64,000 bases of DNA from Aralia elata (lineage: Eukaryota > Streptophyta > Magnoliopsida > Apiales > Araliaceae): contig CM068385.1 in assembly GCA_034770075.1 (NCBI GenBank), positions 74,392,272 to 74,456,271 on the forward strand, read 5' to 3'. Positions 11,725 through 23,330 of the stretch are shown here, in pieces. The translations under genes were made by a program, and so were the position numbers. The notes beneath the pieces were generated by a model. It was not told the origin of the DNA, made no database searches, and worked only from the letters and a program-made list of their open reading frames with translations. Positions within the stretch are counted from its first letter, which is position 1; each line of letters opens with the position of its first letter.

Positions 11725-12869
11725 ATGCCGCCAAAAAGGTTCAGGGGTGAGGGTTCTTCAGCACCACAGGCACGGGCTTATGATCACAGTAAGTTTGTCA
11801 GTGCTGAGGCCGCTGAGCGATTTGACACTTTCATAGTGGGTAAGGCTCTGACGCCCGAGCGTGGCCTGCGACCTAGTTAGAGGGTGGATGGAGAGATGGG
11901 CGATCAGATTACTGAGAGAGAGTGGGACACTTTTATTGAGCAGCCCGAGGCAGTGGTGGTAGCCATTGTCCAGGAGTTTTATGCTAATGCAAAGGACACG
12001 CCACCATATACTGTAACTGTACGGGGTAGGACCGTACCATTCAGCGCCCAGGCTATTAACGACTACTATGCATTGGACGCTCCTACAGTGTGCCAGTATA
12101 CTGAGTTCCTGCGATCCTCACCCAACTACGACAGAATTCTAGCCGACTTGTGCAGACCGAGCACCACGTGGGTTGCTAAGGGCAACAAAGGGGGTACATT
12201 TTTTCATAGCAAGGAGTTAAGCCTGTATGGTAAGATTTGGTATGCTTTTCTCTGCGCTAAGCTGATGCCCACAGTTCATGTTAGCGATGTTACTAAGGAC
12301 AGGGCTGCCCTATTGTATTCTATAGTCATGGACTACGCGATCGACGTGGGTCGCATCATTGAGGGTAACATCCGCAGGATCCTGAGGAGTAATGTGCATG
12401 GCGGGTTACCACACCCATCTCTTATCTGCGGATTGTGCCGAGCTGCAGGCGTTCAGTGGACCGAGGATGAGATTGTTCAGCAGCCACTGCTAGTCTTGGA
12501 CCATCGGCTGATCTCCAGATACTCAGTTTGGGACCAGGCAGAGTCGCACCTGAGGGGTCGAGGATTTATTATTCAGCCCCAGGCAGACCCAGTGGATGCC
12601 CCTGCTCCACCTACAGATTCCAGCTCCTAGCCGAGATCTCGTGTCAGCAGTCAACTCAGAAATATGCAAATGCTGCTGGTACGACAGAACCAACGACTTG
12701 CAGAGAGGCAGGAGCACATCTTCAACTACACCTCGAGCTTCAATGCAGTTCTGGCTGAACAGTTCGCGAGGCTGAATCCTGGAGGACCGCCTATCCCATT
12801 CCCCGTACCCCAGCCACTCCCCCCTATCCACCATCTGATGCTGAGGTTGAGGATATCAACCAACCATGA
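11725..12869 (+). pseudogene. Athila-like B ORF3 (plant-transposon-protein-like), broken
   Basis: The frame opens with ATG at 11725 (MPPKRFRGEGSS), matching the start of the F homologue. It contains a TAG at 11878-11880 and another at 12628-12630, both in the same frame. A C-run shift near 12820 then moves the last residues into another frame that stops at 12867. The conserved core includes VTVRGRTVPFSAQAIN, SLYGKIWYAFLCAKLMP, GLPHPSLICGLCRAAGV and LLVLDHRLI. The C-terminal part is Gln/Pro-rich (LLVRQNQRLAERQEHI). It resembles the 'putative plant transposon protein' domain found in third ORFs of Athila-type elements. I see no signal peptide or membrane helix in the core, so an envelope role is not supported. 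Function unknown. Confidence 0.72.
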
Positions 12870-13289
12870 TCAGGGGAGTCCTCAGTTTTACATTTTGCAC
12901 TCTTTAGACAATGAGGACATTATCCATTTTAAGTTTGGGGGTGGTTTTGCTATTGGTTTTGCTTTTTGCTATTTAGTAGTCGTTCCTTGTACTTCAGTTG
13001 GTTTAATGCTTTAGCATGGTAGTTATAGTTAGTATGCAGGTTTTTAGTTAGTATGCAGGTTTTCAAGTTTAAAGACAGTTTTTGGAAGAATGGTTTTTAT
13101 TGAAAATAATCATGTGAAATATCATCAAAATGACTTTTCTTGCTATGAATGCTTATTTCTATTAATGTCATTTGTTGATGATCATTGAACATATTCATAA
13201 TCTATTTTTCTTTTTGATTTTTGGTTTCTCAGCATTATGTAGATCTGCATTTAGAAACCTATGAGCAGTGTATTTAAGGAAAGCCGATG
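12870..13289 (+). other. Athila B 3' non-coding region, left part
   Basis: No gene. A purine-rich tract (AAGTTTGGGGGTGG, about 12930-12943) just after ORF3 resembles an internal polypurine tract, and F has the equivalent near 54565. The region ends in CGATG, the target duplicated by copia A, and resumes at 22429. Confidence 0.7.
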
Positions 13290-15090
13290 TGAAAGTAGTA
13301 TGCACACAAGCCAATCATATTTGATATGATGCAGCATATACTTTGTAATCTTATTCGATTATTAAAGGCATTTTACTTTATCAACATAGTGCTGTTATAT
13401 TAAATGTGATAAACCCATAGTTTTGAGCAATGCTTTTAGAATCATGATGGTGATCATGCTAATGAGATCTAAATTCAAGATAGCTCACAAACTAAAATCG
13501 TTCCTAATCGTTGGATTACTAAAAAGGGGATTAGTGAATCCGGATAGATACATACGTTGCTTGCTCTTATGAAGAGGATGATTGATCTCATAATCATTTG
13601 TGTGGAGACACTAAAGCAAGTATGTAGGTGCTTATTAGAGAATAAGTTCACTGAACGTGGCTCGCTAAGGAATACCTAATGGAGTTTTACTCGCCTGTCA
13701 ATAGGAATTCCTCTAGTGATAGTAGTACAAGTGATCCTTGGACTTGAGATCATCATAGTATCTTGTGTATGATGAGTTATACTTTGACATGTCCCTTAAG
13801 ACCCTGAGGGTATATTAAAGGGTATGATTGGGTATAATAAGTTATACATGGAGATAGGTGAATGATCAACAAAGAATCTACCACTTCTAGTAAAAGGATA
13901 GAATGTCCTATGTGATTCGATAAATGACGACTCAGAAGTCTTTGGCCAAAGCAGAATGAAATTAGAAAGGAGTTTCTAATTTGCATTAATTAGAGTTGTG
14001 CATTTCAGAATCGAAATACATATAATTAAATAAAATAAGACTTGACAGTAATTCCATGTCTTATATTTAATTGGGACATTGTATGGTAGAAGGATTGAAT
14101 TGTACGGTAACTATTCACTGAAAGGTTCTTTTGTGATTAATGTTGAAATCTATATTATCTGGAAAGTCGTTGATCGCTAAGGGGGCTTACCCTTATTGTA
14201 GAATAAATATTATTTATTTAAATGAATTAAATAGTTTAATTTATTTATTTAAATAAAATTAGAATTGTTCTAATTGATTTATTCACAACCGGTTTAATAT
14301 GGAGAACCTAAAGGGTCACACCGCAAAAGAAAAATATTTATTTAAGAAGTAAATGGCATAATCGTAATAATAAGTTAAGTGTATTTAATTTAATCTATGG
14401 AGATAGAATAAATTAAATAGCTTAATATTTATTATTTAATATTTTGGAAATATTAAATATAAATTAATAAGAGGAGTCTTATTATTATTATTACTATTAC
14501 TATTATTTAATTCCTAATAGGGATTGGGAATTAATTAATAGAAGTACTCTCTCATGAATTCCTAATTGGATTAGGAGTTCAATTAATTAAAGGAGTTTAA
14601 TTAAAATAAAAACCCTAATCCTAAATAGTTTAGGAGGGTTCCCTATATCTATAAATAAGAGGAGTCTTATTATGATTTGGGGTTAGACAATTTACACACT
14701 CTTGCATAAGAATTGTAGAGAGTACTTACAATTTCTATAGAGATAGAAACTAGGGTTTTGCCAACACCCATCTTCTTGAACAAGTATTATTCCTTGGTGG
14801 ATCACCTCTAGAGGCCAAACACTTGGGTGGCTAACGTTGATCAAAGGAAGGAATTTAATCGGTGGAATTCAAGGAGAACGCGAAGCAATTGGAGGTGAAC
14901 TTGTACCTGAGGAAGCTAGAATTCTACAAGGGTATAATTCTTATTCTCCATCTCTTTCGTTTAATTAATAATTGTGCATAAAGAAAGATCATGGTGATGG
15001 TTTGTATAAAATTTTAAAATCTGATTTTATCGCGCTTCCGTACTATTTATGTAATTTGATTGCATATTCGCGCTATGTACAAACCTAACA
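13290..15090 (+). repeat. Copia A 5' LTR
   Basis: A+T-rich. It has a TATAAATA box at 14650-14657, giving an expected transcription start near 14680. Four inverted repeats with a GGAG centre lie at 13961-13980, 14465-14484, 14583-14604 and 14654-14671. A possible donor site GG|GTATAATTC lies at 14932. No gene. Confidence 0.94.
14650..14657 (+). promoter_or_regulatory. TATA box in copia A 5' LTR
   Basis: TATAAATA, overlapping the left arm of a GGAG-loop inverted repeat. The equivalent TATAAATA is in the C LTRs near 25990 and 47483. Marks the probable U3/R boundary region. Confidence 0.6.
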
Positions 15091-15091
15091 G

Positions 15092-15105
15092 TGGTATCAA
15101 GAGCC
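15092..15105 (+). other. Copia A primer-binding site (tRNA-Met type)
   Basis: TGGTATCAAGAGCC follows the LTR after one base. It matches the initiator tRNA-Met site TGGTATCAGAGCC seen intact in C, with one extra A. Confidence 0.85.
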
Positions 15106-15254
15106 AAACTTTATGCGAATTATTAATTGTTTTGATTCTGTATATACATTGATATGTGTTAAGAACAATTTAATTGGGCATAATTGTTTGTGTACAATTA
15201 TTTTATTTATTTTATTTATTTTTTTATTTATTTTGATTTTATTTATTTTCAATT

Positions 15255-15795
15255 AAGATAAAAGGTTTATTTTGAATTGGAATATAATTAAAATTAAAAG
15301 TTTTATTTGAACTTGGAATTGGATTCTACGTTAACTAGAATAAAGGAGTTTATTCATATATGGAATAGGATTCCATGTTTCCTAGAATAAAGGAGTTTAT
15401 TCACATATGGAATAGGATTCCATGTTTCCTAGAATAAAGGAGTTTATTCACATATGGAATAGGATTCCATGTTTCCTAGAATAAAGGAGTTTATTCACAT
15501 ATGGAATAGGATTCCATGTTTCCTTAAAAAATAAAGATGTTTATTTTGATAAGGAATAGGATTCAACATATTTTATTTTCCAATAATTTTTAAGTTAAAA
15601 ATAAAGGTGTTTATTTTAAACTTGAAATTGGTTTCCATATTAATTAAAATAAAGGAGTTTATTTTGATTTGGAATTTGATTAAAAATAAAGGAGTTTATT
15701 TTTATTCAAAAAAAAAAAATTGGATAAATTAAAATAAAAGAGTTTATTTTGATTTGGAATATGATTAAAATAAAGAAGTTTATTTTAATTAAAAT
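15255..15795 (+). repeat. Array of GGAG-type hairpin repeats in copia A leader
   Basis: About a dozen inverted repeats of the form AATAAA-GGAG-TTTATT occur with stems of 6 to 11 bp and centres GGAG, GATG, GGTG, AGAG or GAAG. Part of the array (15314-15523) is a clean 47-bp tandem repeat: one diverged unit, three near-identical units and a partial unit. The longest stem (11 bp, GAAG centre) is at 15764-15789. The leader is untranslated, and positions 15091-17122 carry no gene. Confidence 0.85.
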
Positions 15796-16629
15796 TGGAT
15801 TTCATGATAACTAATTAGAGTTGGAATTGGATTCCATGATAACTAATTGGAGTTGAAATTGAATTTTATACTAACTAATATTGCCCATTAAATGATATCA
15901 ATGCATATATGGAATGGTTTTATTATTCATGAGATGAATGTTATTTATTGATACATATGGAGATATGTATTATAATAAATAGGGATTGATTATGGACTAC
16001 TGACCAATGTGTGATTGGATTTATTTTAGTGGATGCTTGAATGAATGGGTTTTTATAAATGGGGTCTGCGTACCTCGTCTTCTCTAATTTTTCTTAATGT
16101 AAATTCTATCTCCCTCCTATGTACTTCCCCTTGACTGCTGATCAAGGTTTCTATTTATTGTAAATAGTTTTTGTAATAGGACTAGTTAGAATTAATTTTG
16201 AAGAATTGAAGACAAAGGAGCAAGGAGCGCTTGACGACCCGTTTGTAATGGAGCCCGGGTTTAAATGTAATAGTTATATTTAAATTTTGTTCTTGCACCC
16301 TAGGTTTGACCTTTTGGTTCACTTGGTGGCTCTAGTGAACCAAACTAGAATAAAAGTCCATAATCAATCCGGGTAGAATATAGTATTCTATATGTGCATG
16401 CTTGCTATGTATATATTATATATTATACAACATGCTTCGCATGTTAAATAATATGACGCGTATTTTATATATATATGTGCATGCGCGCTAAACAAGATGA
16501 GAAAAATAATAACAAACCCCTCAAAGCAATAATATTAAGTCCTAAGCGTTCAAAGATATTTGGAATATCGAACGTTGCCTTCTAGCATGGTAAAGTAATA
16601 GAGTATTAAAATATTTAATATGAGTTTGT

Positions 16630-16910
16630 TGTGTCACACAAGGCAAGTATTAAATATTTAAGATGTTGCTTTATCACATTTGATGCTTATACATAGACTG
16701 AACGATGTTGTTTTGTTGTGTCACACAAGGACAGTGTTTTTCTTTCGAATATATGGAAGTGCTAGGTTGGACTTAACTTGGATAATTTTGATTCGGATGT
16801 GTCACACTTGATCAAAATAATCTAAGAGGCAAATTAAAAGGAGTTTACATAGTGATGTAATTGACAATAGTTGTCTACCTATTTATTTATATATCGTTTG
16901 TTGTGTCACA
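16630..16910 (+). repeat. Dispersed TTGTGTCACACAA inverted repeats in copia A leader
   Basis: The 13-bp inverted repeat TTGTG-TCA-CACAA occurs near 16632, 16712 and 16899, with a shorter GTGTCACAC near 16799. Element C has the same motifs near 27645, 27727 and 27829. They lie between the primer site and gag. Role unknown. Confidence 0.75.
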
Positions 16911-17122
16911 CAAGGCTATATACATTTGAAATGGGATCCTTATTCTCACTAGCAAATCTTTAATTAGATTTGCCGAACTGTATATTGAGGGTAATATAGT
17001 TTGATGAAAATAGTGGGAGATACCAATTTAAAATAAAGACCTAATTTATTTTGGTAATTAATCAATAAATGAATGTATGCTAAAATGTTGTTAAATTACA
17101 AATTCATTTATAGAATTTTACA

Positions 17123-18415
17123 ATGTCTAATTCACTATCACTGTGGAGCATATTAGATGCTAATTAATCGGAACCGTTATTAAAAGGACTGGTTAAAGAA
17201 TTTGAGAATAGTTCTCAAGGCTGAAAAGCTATCTTATGTCCTTAATATGCCTATCCATGCAATGGTTGCAGACAATGCCTCAGAGGAAGAGATTGCTACT
17301 TTTAGAAAGTGGCAAGATGATGCACAGTTGGCTCAATGCATCATGCTCGCATCCATGAGTAACGAGCTTCAGCGTCAGCATGAAACTATGGATGCTCCTA
17401 CTATACTCCTGCACCTTCAAGGAGTTGAAGGGTGAGGAAAGTAGGACTATTAGATATCAGATATCTAAGGAGCTCTTCCGATCTAGAATGACCGATGGCA
17501 CTACAGTACAGATATATGTCCTAAAATGATCAATCTGATTGAACAATTGGGACAACTGGGTTTTAATGGATGGAGAGTTGATCCAAGATTTGATCTTGCA
17601 ATCACTTCCAGACTCTTTTCTCACAAATTGTTGTGAATTTTCACATGAACAAGCTATATGTCAGCCTGCCTGAGTTGATTAAACATGTTGAAAACTGTAA
17701 GAGTCACTTTCCAACCAAGAAAGACCAAGTCTTACTGGTAGATGTTTCTTCTAGGAAGTGGAAGAGGACCAAAGGATCTTCTTAAAAGAAGAACAATTCA
17801 AGAAGGTAAATGGAAAGGCAAAAACAAAGGATAATAAGAACAAGACTGATGCAGATAGCAAAGGAGTTTGCTTCCACTGCAATAAACCTGGATACTGGAA
17901 AGTAAACTGTAAGGAGAATCTTGCAGAGGGTAACCAGAAGAAGCTTAATGAAGCTTCGGTTACAGATATAGATTTGTTCATGATTGAAATAAATTTTTTT
18001 TTGTAAATCAAGGTTCTACATAGGTATTGGATACCGGCTGTAGTTCTCACATATGCAATCCAATGTAGAGACTAAGCAGAAGTAGAAAGCTAAACAAAGA
18101 TTAAGTAAATCTTATGTGTTGTAATGGAGCAAAGGTTGCTACATTAACCATAGGAACTTATTGTTTAGCAGTGCCTACGGGCAAGTCTATTAAGTTAATA
18201 AGTTGTTCCAGTTCTCTTTAGAAACATTATTACTTCCGTTGTTGGACAAAGAAGGTTTTGGTATTATATTTAAGAACAATTGTTGTTCTATTTATAATGA
18301 TAATGTTTTGTTTGAAACTGAAAGATCACTTGATAGACTTTGTAAACTTGACTTACATGAAAAATATTTTACAAATTGAACAAACTAATAAAAGAAAAAG
18401 GAGATGGTCATTCAA
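17123..18415 (+). pseudogene. Copia A gag-protease remnant
   Basis: Begins MSNSLSLWSILDAN at 17123 and hits TAA after 14 codons. Alignment to C gag can be followed by eye across several frames: 17202-17435, then 17758-18006. The zinc knuckle reads CFHCNKPGYWKVNC, where C has His in the third ligand position, so it is Tyr here. Protease motif VLDTGCSSHICN follows near 18025-18060 after a frameshift. No intact product is possible. Confidence 0.85.
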
Positions 18416-20527
18416 AGAGTTGAATGTGTGTATTTGATGAAATACAAGTCTGAATCATTTGAAATGTTCAAAGAATTCAGAAGTGAAACAAATTGACAAA
18501 GTATTAAGATTCTTAGATCAGATCGAGGAATAGTATACTTGTGCAATAAGTTTCTAGATCATCTCAAAATGGTATTTTCTCATAATGGACACCTTCTGAT
18601 ACACAATAATTGATTGGTGTATCTAAAAGGAGAAATTGTACCTTGTTGGACATGGTGCAGTCCATAATGCTTTTACCGACATTCTAGTATCCATCTAGGG
18701 TTATGCCCTAGAAACGGCTGCATATCTACATAATAAGGGAACCTCAAAATTCGGCCCCAAGACTCCATAAAAGTTATGGATAGGGAGGATTCCTAATCTT
18801 AAGTATGTTAAGATAAGGGTTGTCCACCTTATGTGAAAAGGTTTCAAAGATAAGTTTGGGACAAAATCTGACAAGTGCAGACTTGTGGGATATCCTAAAG
18901 TAAGTTTAGGGTATTATTACTATAATCCTACACGCTGCCTTCTTAGATAAAGGTGTTTATCATTGAAGGAGCTAGTGGGAGGGTAAAAGATCTTGAAGGA
19001 GTTCAAGAACCATAAAACACTTTAAGTCGAATCGAGGAACCTGTAGATAGACCTATTGTACCACAACCGAATCGTAAATATGGAAGAGTACCGAAGATAC
19101 CTGGGAGGTATGGATTCATCATAGATGATGATGATGAGGTACGCATCATAGAGGATGATGATCCAGTTATATACAATGAGGCTATGAGTAGAAGACACTC
19201 AGAGAAATGGCAAATGGCCATGAAATCCGAAATGGACTCCATGTATGAGAACCAAGTATAGACTCTGGTTACTCCACAAAAGGGCATAGTGTCAAGAGTG
19301 TGAATATGGGTCTTTAAGAGAAAGACTGGGGCAAATGGCAAGGTGGAGACCTATAAGACCAGACCTGTTTAAAAGGTTTCAAATAAAGTCAAGGAGTTGA
19401 CTGTGATAAAACCTTATTTCTGGGTAATGCTCAAGTCCATTTGGATTTTGCTTGTGATTGCAGCTTATTACGAAATCTGGCAAAAATGGATGTGGAGACA
19501 CCCTTCCTCAATGAAGACTTGAGGAGAATGTATGTATGATACAGCCAGAGGAATTTGTTTCAAAGGTTGAAGCAAATCGTGTTTTAAGCTACAATGATCC
19601 ATTTATGGATTGAAGCAAGCTTCTCAAAAATGGAACATTCATTTTGATGAGACAATCAAAAGAGTTTGATTTTATCAAAAATAAGAATGAACCTAGTATG
19701 TACAAAAGGGTCAGTGGGAGCGCTGTGACATTCTTGGTATTATATGTTGATATACTACTGACAAGGAATAACACACCAATGCTACAATCAGTAAAGATAA
19801 AATTGTCTAAACATTCCTCCATGAATGACTTGGGAGGAGCATCCTATAAATTGGGGATATAAGTCTATATAGATAGATTTAAAAGGATGTTCGGCTTGAC
19901 CCAAGGAACGTATATTCATTTGATGCTAAAGGCGTTTAGCATGGCAAACTCCAAGAGAGGTCTCATGATGATGAGCCATGGAGTGTATCTCTCTAAAATT
20001 GTCCCCAATTGAAAGAGAGATCACATGAGTTACTATCATGTATGCAATGAATATACTAGGCTTGATGTTGATCAGTCATATTCTGGAGAAGATCACTGTA
20101 AGACAGTGATAAACATCTTTAAGTACTTAACCGGTATTGAAGATGTAATCATAATTCATGGTAGGTTTGAATTAAAACTAGAGGGCTAAACAGACTCAAG
20201 TTTTTTTTTAGACTGACCAAGACGATAACAAATCCACTTTAAGGTAAATCGTTACCTTGAAAGGTGGTGCAATGAATTGGAAAGGTTCCAAACAGCAAAG
20301 AGTTGCTGGTTTAGTGACAAAGACAAAGTATATAGCTGTAAATGAAGCTGCAAGTTGATTGTTTGGATGAAAAGTTCATCACAGAACTAGGAATAGTTCC
20401 TAAGTCTCATCTTGGATTCAAACATGTGTTGCGGCACTTTCATTTGATTAGTGGAATCATTGAAAGAGAAGAAGTCACTATAGAGATAGTGGACTCTCAA
20501 GAACAACATTGCATATCCATTTACTGA
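18416..20527 (+). pseudogene. Copia A integrase-RT-RNase H remnant
   Basis: Starts abruptly in the middle of integrase. Compared with C, some 270 bp including the HHCC zinc site and the first catalytic Asp are missing at about 18410-18425. RT sequence is recognisable across 19190-20000 in several frames. The active site YVDD of C is reduced to YVD (LYVDILLTR, around 19740-19770) by loss of one codon. RNase H traces continue to 20527. Enzyme activity is excluded by these lesions. Confidence 0.85.
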
Positions 20528-20600
20528 AGCTTTATCTAAACAGCAGGATGATCGTCACTTAGAGAAGAAGGGTATTAGATACCATGACGATTGGCTTTAG

Positions 20601-20614
20601 TGCAAGTGGGAGAT
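20601..20614 (+). other. Polypurine tract of copia A
   Basis: TGCAAGTGGGAGAT directly before the 3' LTR. It is identical at 46082-46095 in C. Primes plus-strand DNA synthesis in this family. Confidence 0.8.
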
Positions 20615-22423
20615 TGAAAGTAGTATGCACACAAGCCAATCATATTTGATATGATTGCAGCATATACTTTGTAATCTTATTCGATTATTAAAGGCATTTT
20701 ACTTTATCAACATAGTGCTGTTATATTAAATGTGATAAACCCATAGTTTTGAGCAATGCTTTTAGAATCATGATGGTGATCATGCTAATGAGATCTAAAT
20801 TCAAGATAGCTCACAAACTAAAATCGTTCCTAATCGTTGGATTACTAAAAAGGGGATTAGTGAATCCGGATAGATTAGTACATACGTTGCTTGCTCTTAT
20901 GAAGAGGATGATTGATCTCATAATCATTTGTGTGGAGACACTAAAGCAAGTATGTAGGTGCTTATTAGAGAATAAGTTCACTGAACGTGGCTCGCTAAGG
21001 AATTACCTAATGGAGTTTTACTCGCCTGTCAATAGGAATTCCTCTAGTGATAGTAGTACAAGTGATCCTTGGACTTGAGATCATCATAGTATCTTGTGTA
21101 TGATGAGTTATACTTTGACATGTCCCTTAAGACCCTGAGGGTATATTAAAGGGTATGATTGGGTATAATAAGTTATACATGGAGATAGGTGATTGATCAA
21201 CAAAGAATCTAACCACTTCTAGTAAAAGGAGAGAATGTCCTATGTGATTCGAATAAATGACGACTCAGAAGTCTTTGGCCAAAGCAGAATGAAATTAGAA
21301 AGGAGTTTCTAATTTGCATTAATTAGAGTTGTGCATTTCAGAATCGAAATACATATAATTAAATAAAATAAGACTTGACAGTAATTCCATGTCTTACATT
21401 TAATTGGGACATTGTATGGTAGAAGGATTGAATTGTACGGTAACTATTCACTGAAAGGTTCTTTTGTGATTAATGTTGAAATCTACATTATCTGGAAAGT
21501 CGTTGATCGCTAAGGGGGCTTACCCTTATTGTAGAATAAATATTATTTATTTAAATGAATTAAATAGTTTAATTTATTTATTTAAATAAAATTAGAATTG
21601 TTCTAATTGATTTATTCACAACCGGTTTAATATGGAGAACCTAAAGGGTCACACCGCAAAAGAAAAATATTTATTTAAGAAGTAAATGGCATAATCGTAA
21701 TAATAAGTTAAGTGTATTTAATTTAATCTATGGAGATAGAATAAATTAAATAGCTTAATATTTATTATTTAATATTTTGGAAATATTAAATATAAATTAA
21801 TAAGAGGAGTCTTATTATTATTATTACTATTACTATTATTTAATTCCTAATAGGGATTGGGAATTAATTAATAGAAGTACTCTCTCATGAATTCCTAATT
21901 GGATTAGGAGTTCAATTAATTAAAGGAGTTTAATTAAAATAAAAACCCTAATCCTAAATAGTTTAGGAGGGTTCCCTATATCTATAAATAAGAGGAGTCT
22001 TATTATAATTTGGGGTTAGACAATTTACACACTCTTGCATAAGAATTGTAGAGAGTACTTACAATTTCTATAGAGATAGAAACTAGGATTTTGCCAACAC
22101 CCATCTTCTTGAACAAGTATTATTCCTTGGTGTATCACCTCTAGAGGCCAAACACTTGGGTGGCTAACGTTGATCAAAGGAAGGAATTTAATCGGTGGAA
22201 TTCAAGGAGAACGCGAAGCAATTGGAGGTGAACTTGTACCTGAGGAAGCTAGAATTCTACAAGGGTATAATTTTTATTCTCCATCTCTTTCGTTTAATTA
22301 ATAATTGTGCATAAAGAAAGATCATGGTGATGGTTTGTATAAAATTTTAAAATCTGATTTTATCGCGCTTCCGCACTATTTATGTAATTTGATTGCATAT
22401 TCGCGCTATGTACAAACCTAACA
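20615..22423 (+). repeat. Copia A 3' LTR
   Basis: 1809 bp, nearly identical to 13290-15090, followed by the CGATG duplication. Short ORFs inside are LTR shadows. Confidence 0.95.
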
Positions 22424-22428
22424 CGATG

Positions 22429-23330
22429 ATGACTTGGTAATCACTATTTTAATATCTTATGCACCTTGGATCTGAATTGCTATATTAGAAATGCTAACTC
22501 GTGCCGATTTCTCTTGAATTTTTAACCCTTGGAGTTCCTAATGCACATGGTATTGTTGTGGTTACGTGAGATTTTATATTCAACTCGTTGAAACTGTTGC
22601 TCATTAAAAGATAGGGTAGTTTAAGATTAAAAAAAAAAAAAATTTATTTATGCTTATTTACTGCTTCGATGTCTGTCTTGAATGCTGGTTATAATTGAAA
22701 AATGAAATATAGACAGATATGAGCAAATCTTGACTAGTTTGTCTTTGTGGCCCTTGTCATTCGAACAAGTAAGCCTGTTGGAGCGTTTCTACGCTTGATG
22801 CCCTAAAACCATCTGGTTTGGGAGTCGTCGGTGGAAAGTTTGCTACATGGGTGACATTGAAAAGCCTAATGAAGATAGACATTTCACAGGTCTAGATGTT
22901 AATAAAATATCATCGAGATGGAGCGTAAAACGCACTCGGTGATAGTTATAGAATATAGCTAAATGGAATGTGAAAATAGAGGCTAGTGAGCATGATAGCT
23001 GCTAGCAGCTTGACTATTAACTGTTTTATCTTCTTTTGAGCAATGTAGTTCTAGGATTGAATTGTAATCAGTGCGTGCTCCAACAGTCTTACCACACACA
23101 CACTTAAGGGTTAAACATTTGGCGAAATTGTTGTGAGTTTCATTTCTGATAATCATTTGGTTGTGAGGTTGTTGTGTACTTGTTTTTAAATGTTGAGGCT
23201 GAATGTCCTTATCCTGACTGCTCTAGCGTAGAACTCTTGCATTTGCATTCAAATACTTGTGGCATTGTGTTTTTTTTTCATTTCCTTTGTTTTGCTTGAG
23301 GACAAGCAAAGTCTTAAGTTTGGGAGTATT
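22429..23330 (+). other. Athila B 3' non-coding region, right part, with polypurine tract
   Basis: No gene. Contains ACTGCTTCGATGTCTGTCT near 22660 and a block at 22784-22938 that is strikingly similar to element F 53800-53948. It ends in a purine-rich stretch (AGTTTGGGAGTATT) adjoining the 3' LTR, the presumed plus-strand primer. Confidence 0.75.

Larger units (their letters stand above)
13290..22423 (+). mobile_element. Ty1/copia retrotransposon A, defective, nested in Athila B
   Basis: Flanked by CGATG at 13285-13289 and 22424-22428. The 5' LTR is 13290-15090 (1801 bp) and the 3' LTR 20615-22423 (1809 bp). They begin TGAAAGTAGTATGC, end AACCTAACA, and show only about 14 differences by eye. 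It is the same family as C. The internal region is badly decayed, with a deletion in integrase and a lost RT active-site residue, although the insertion is recent. Confidence 0.95.
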
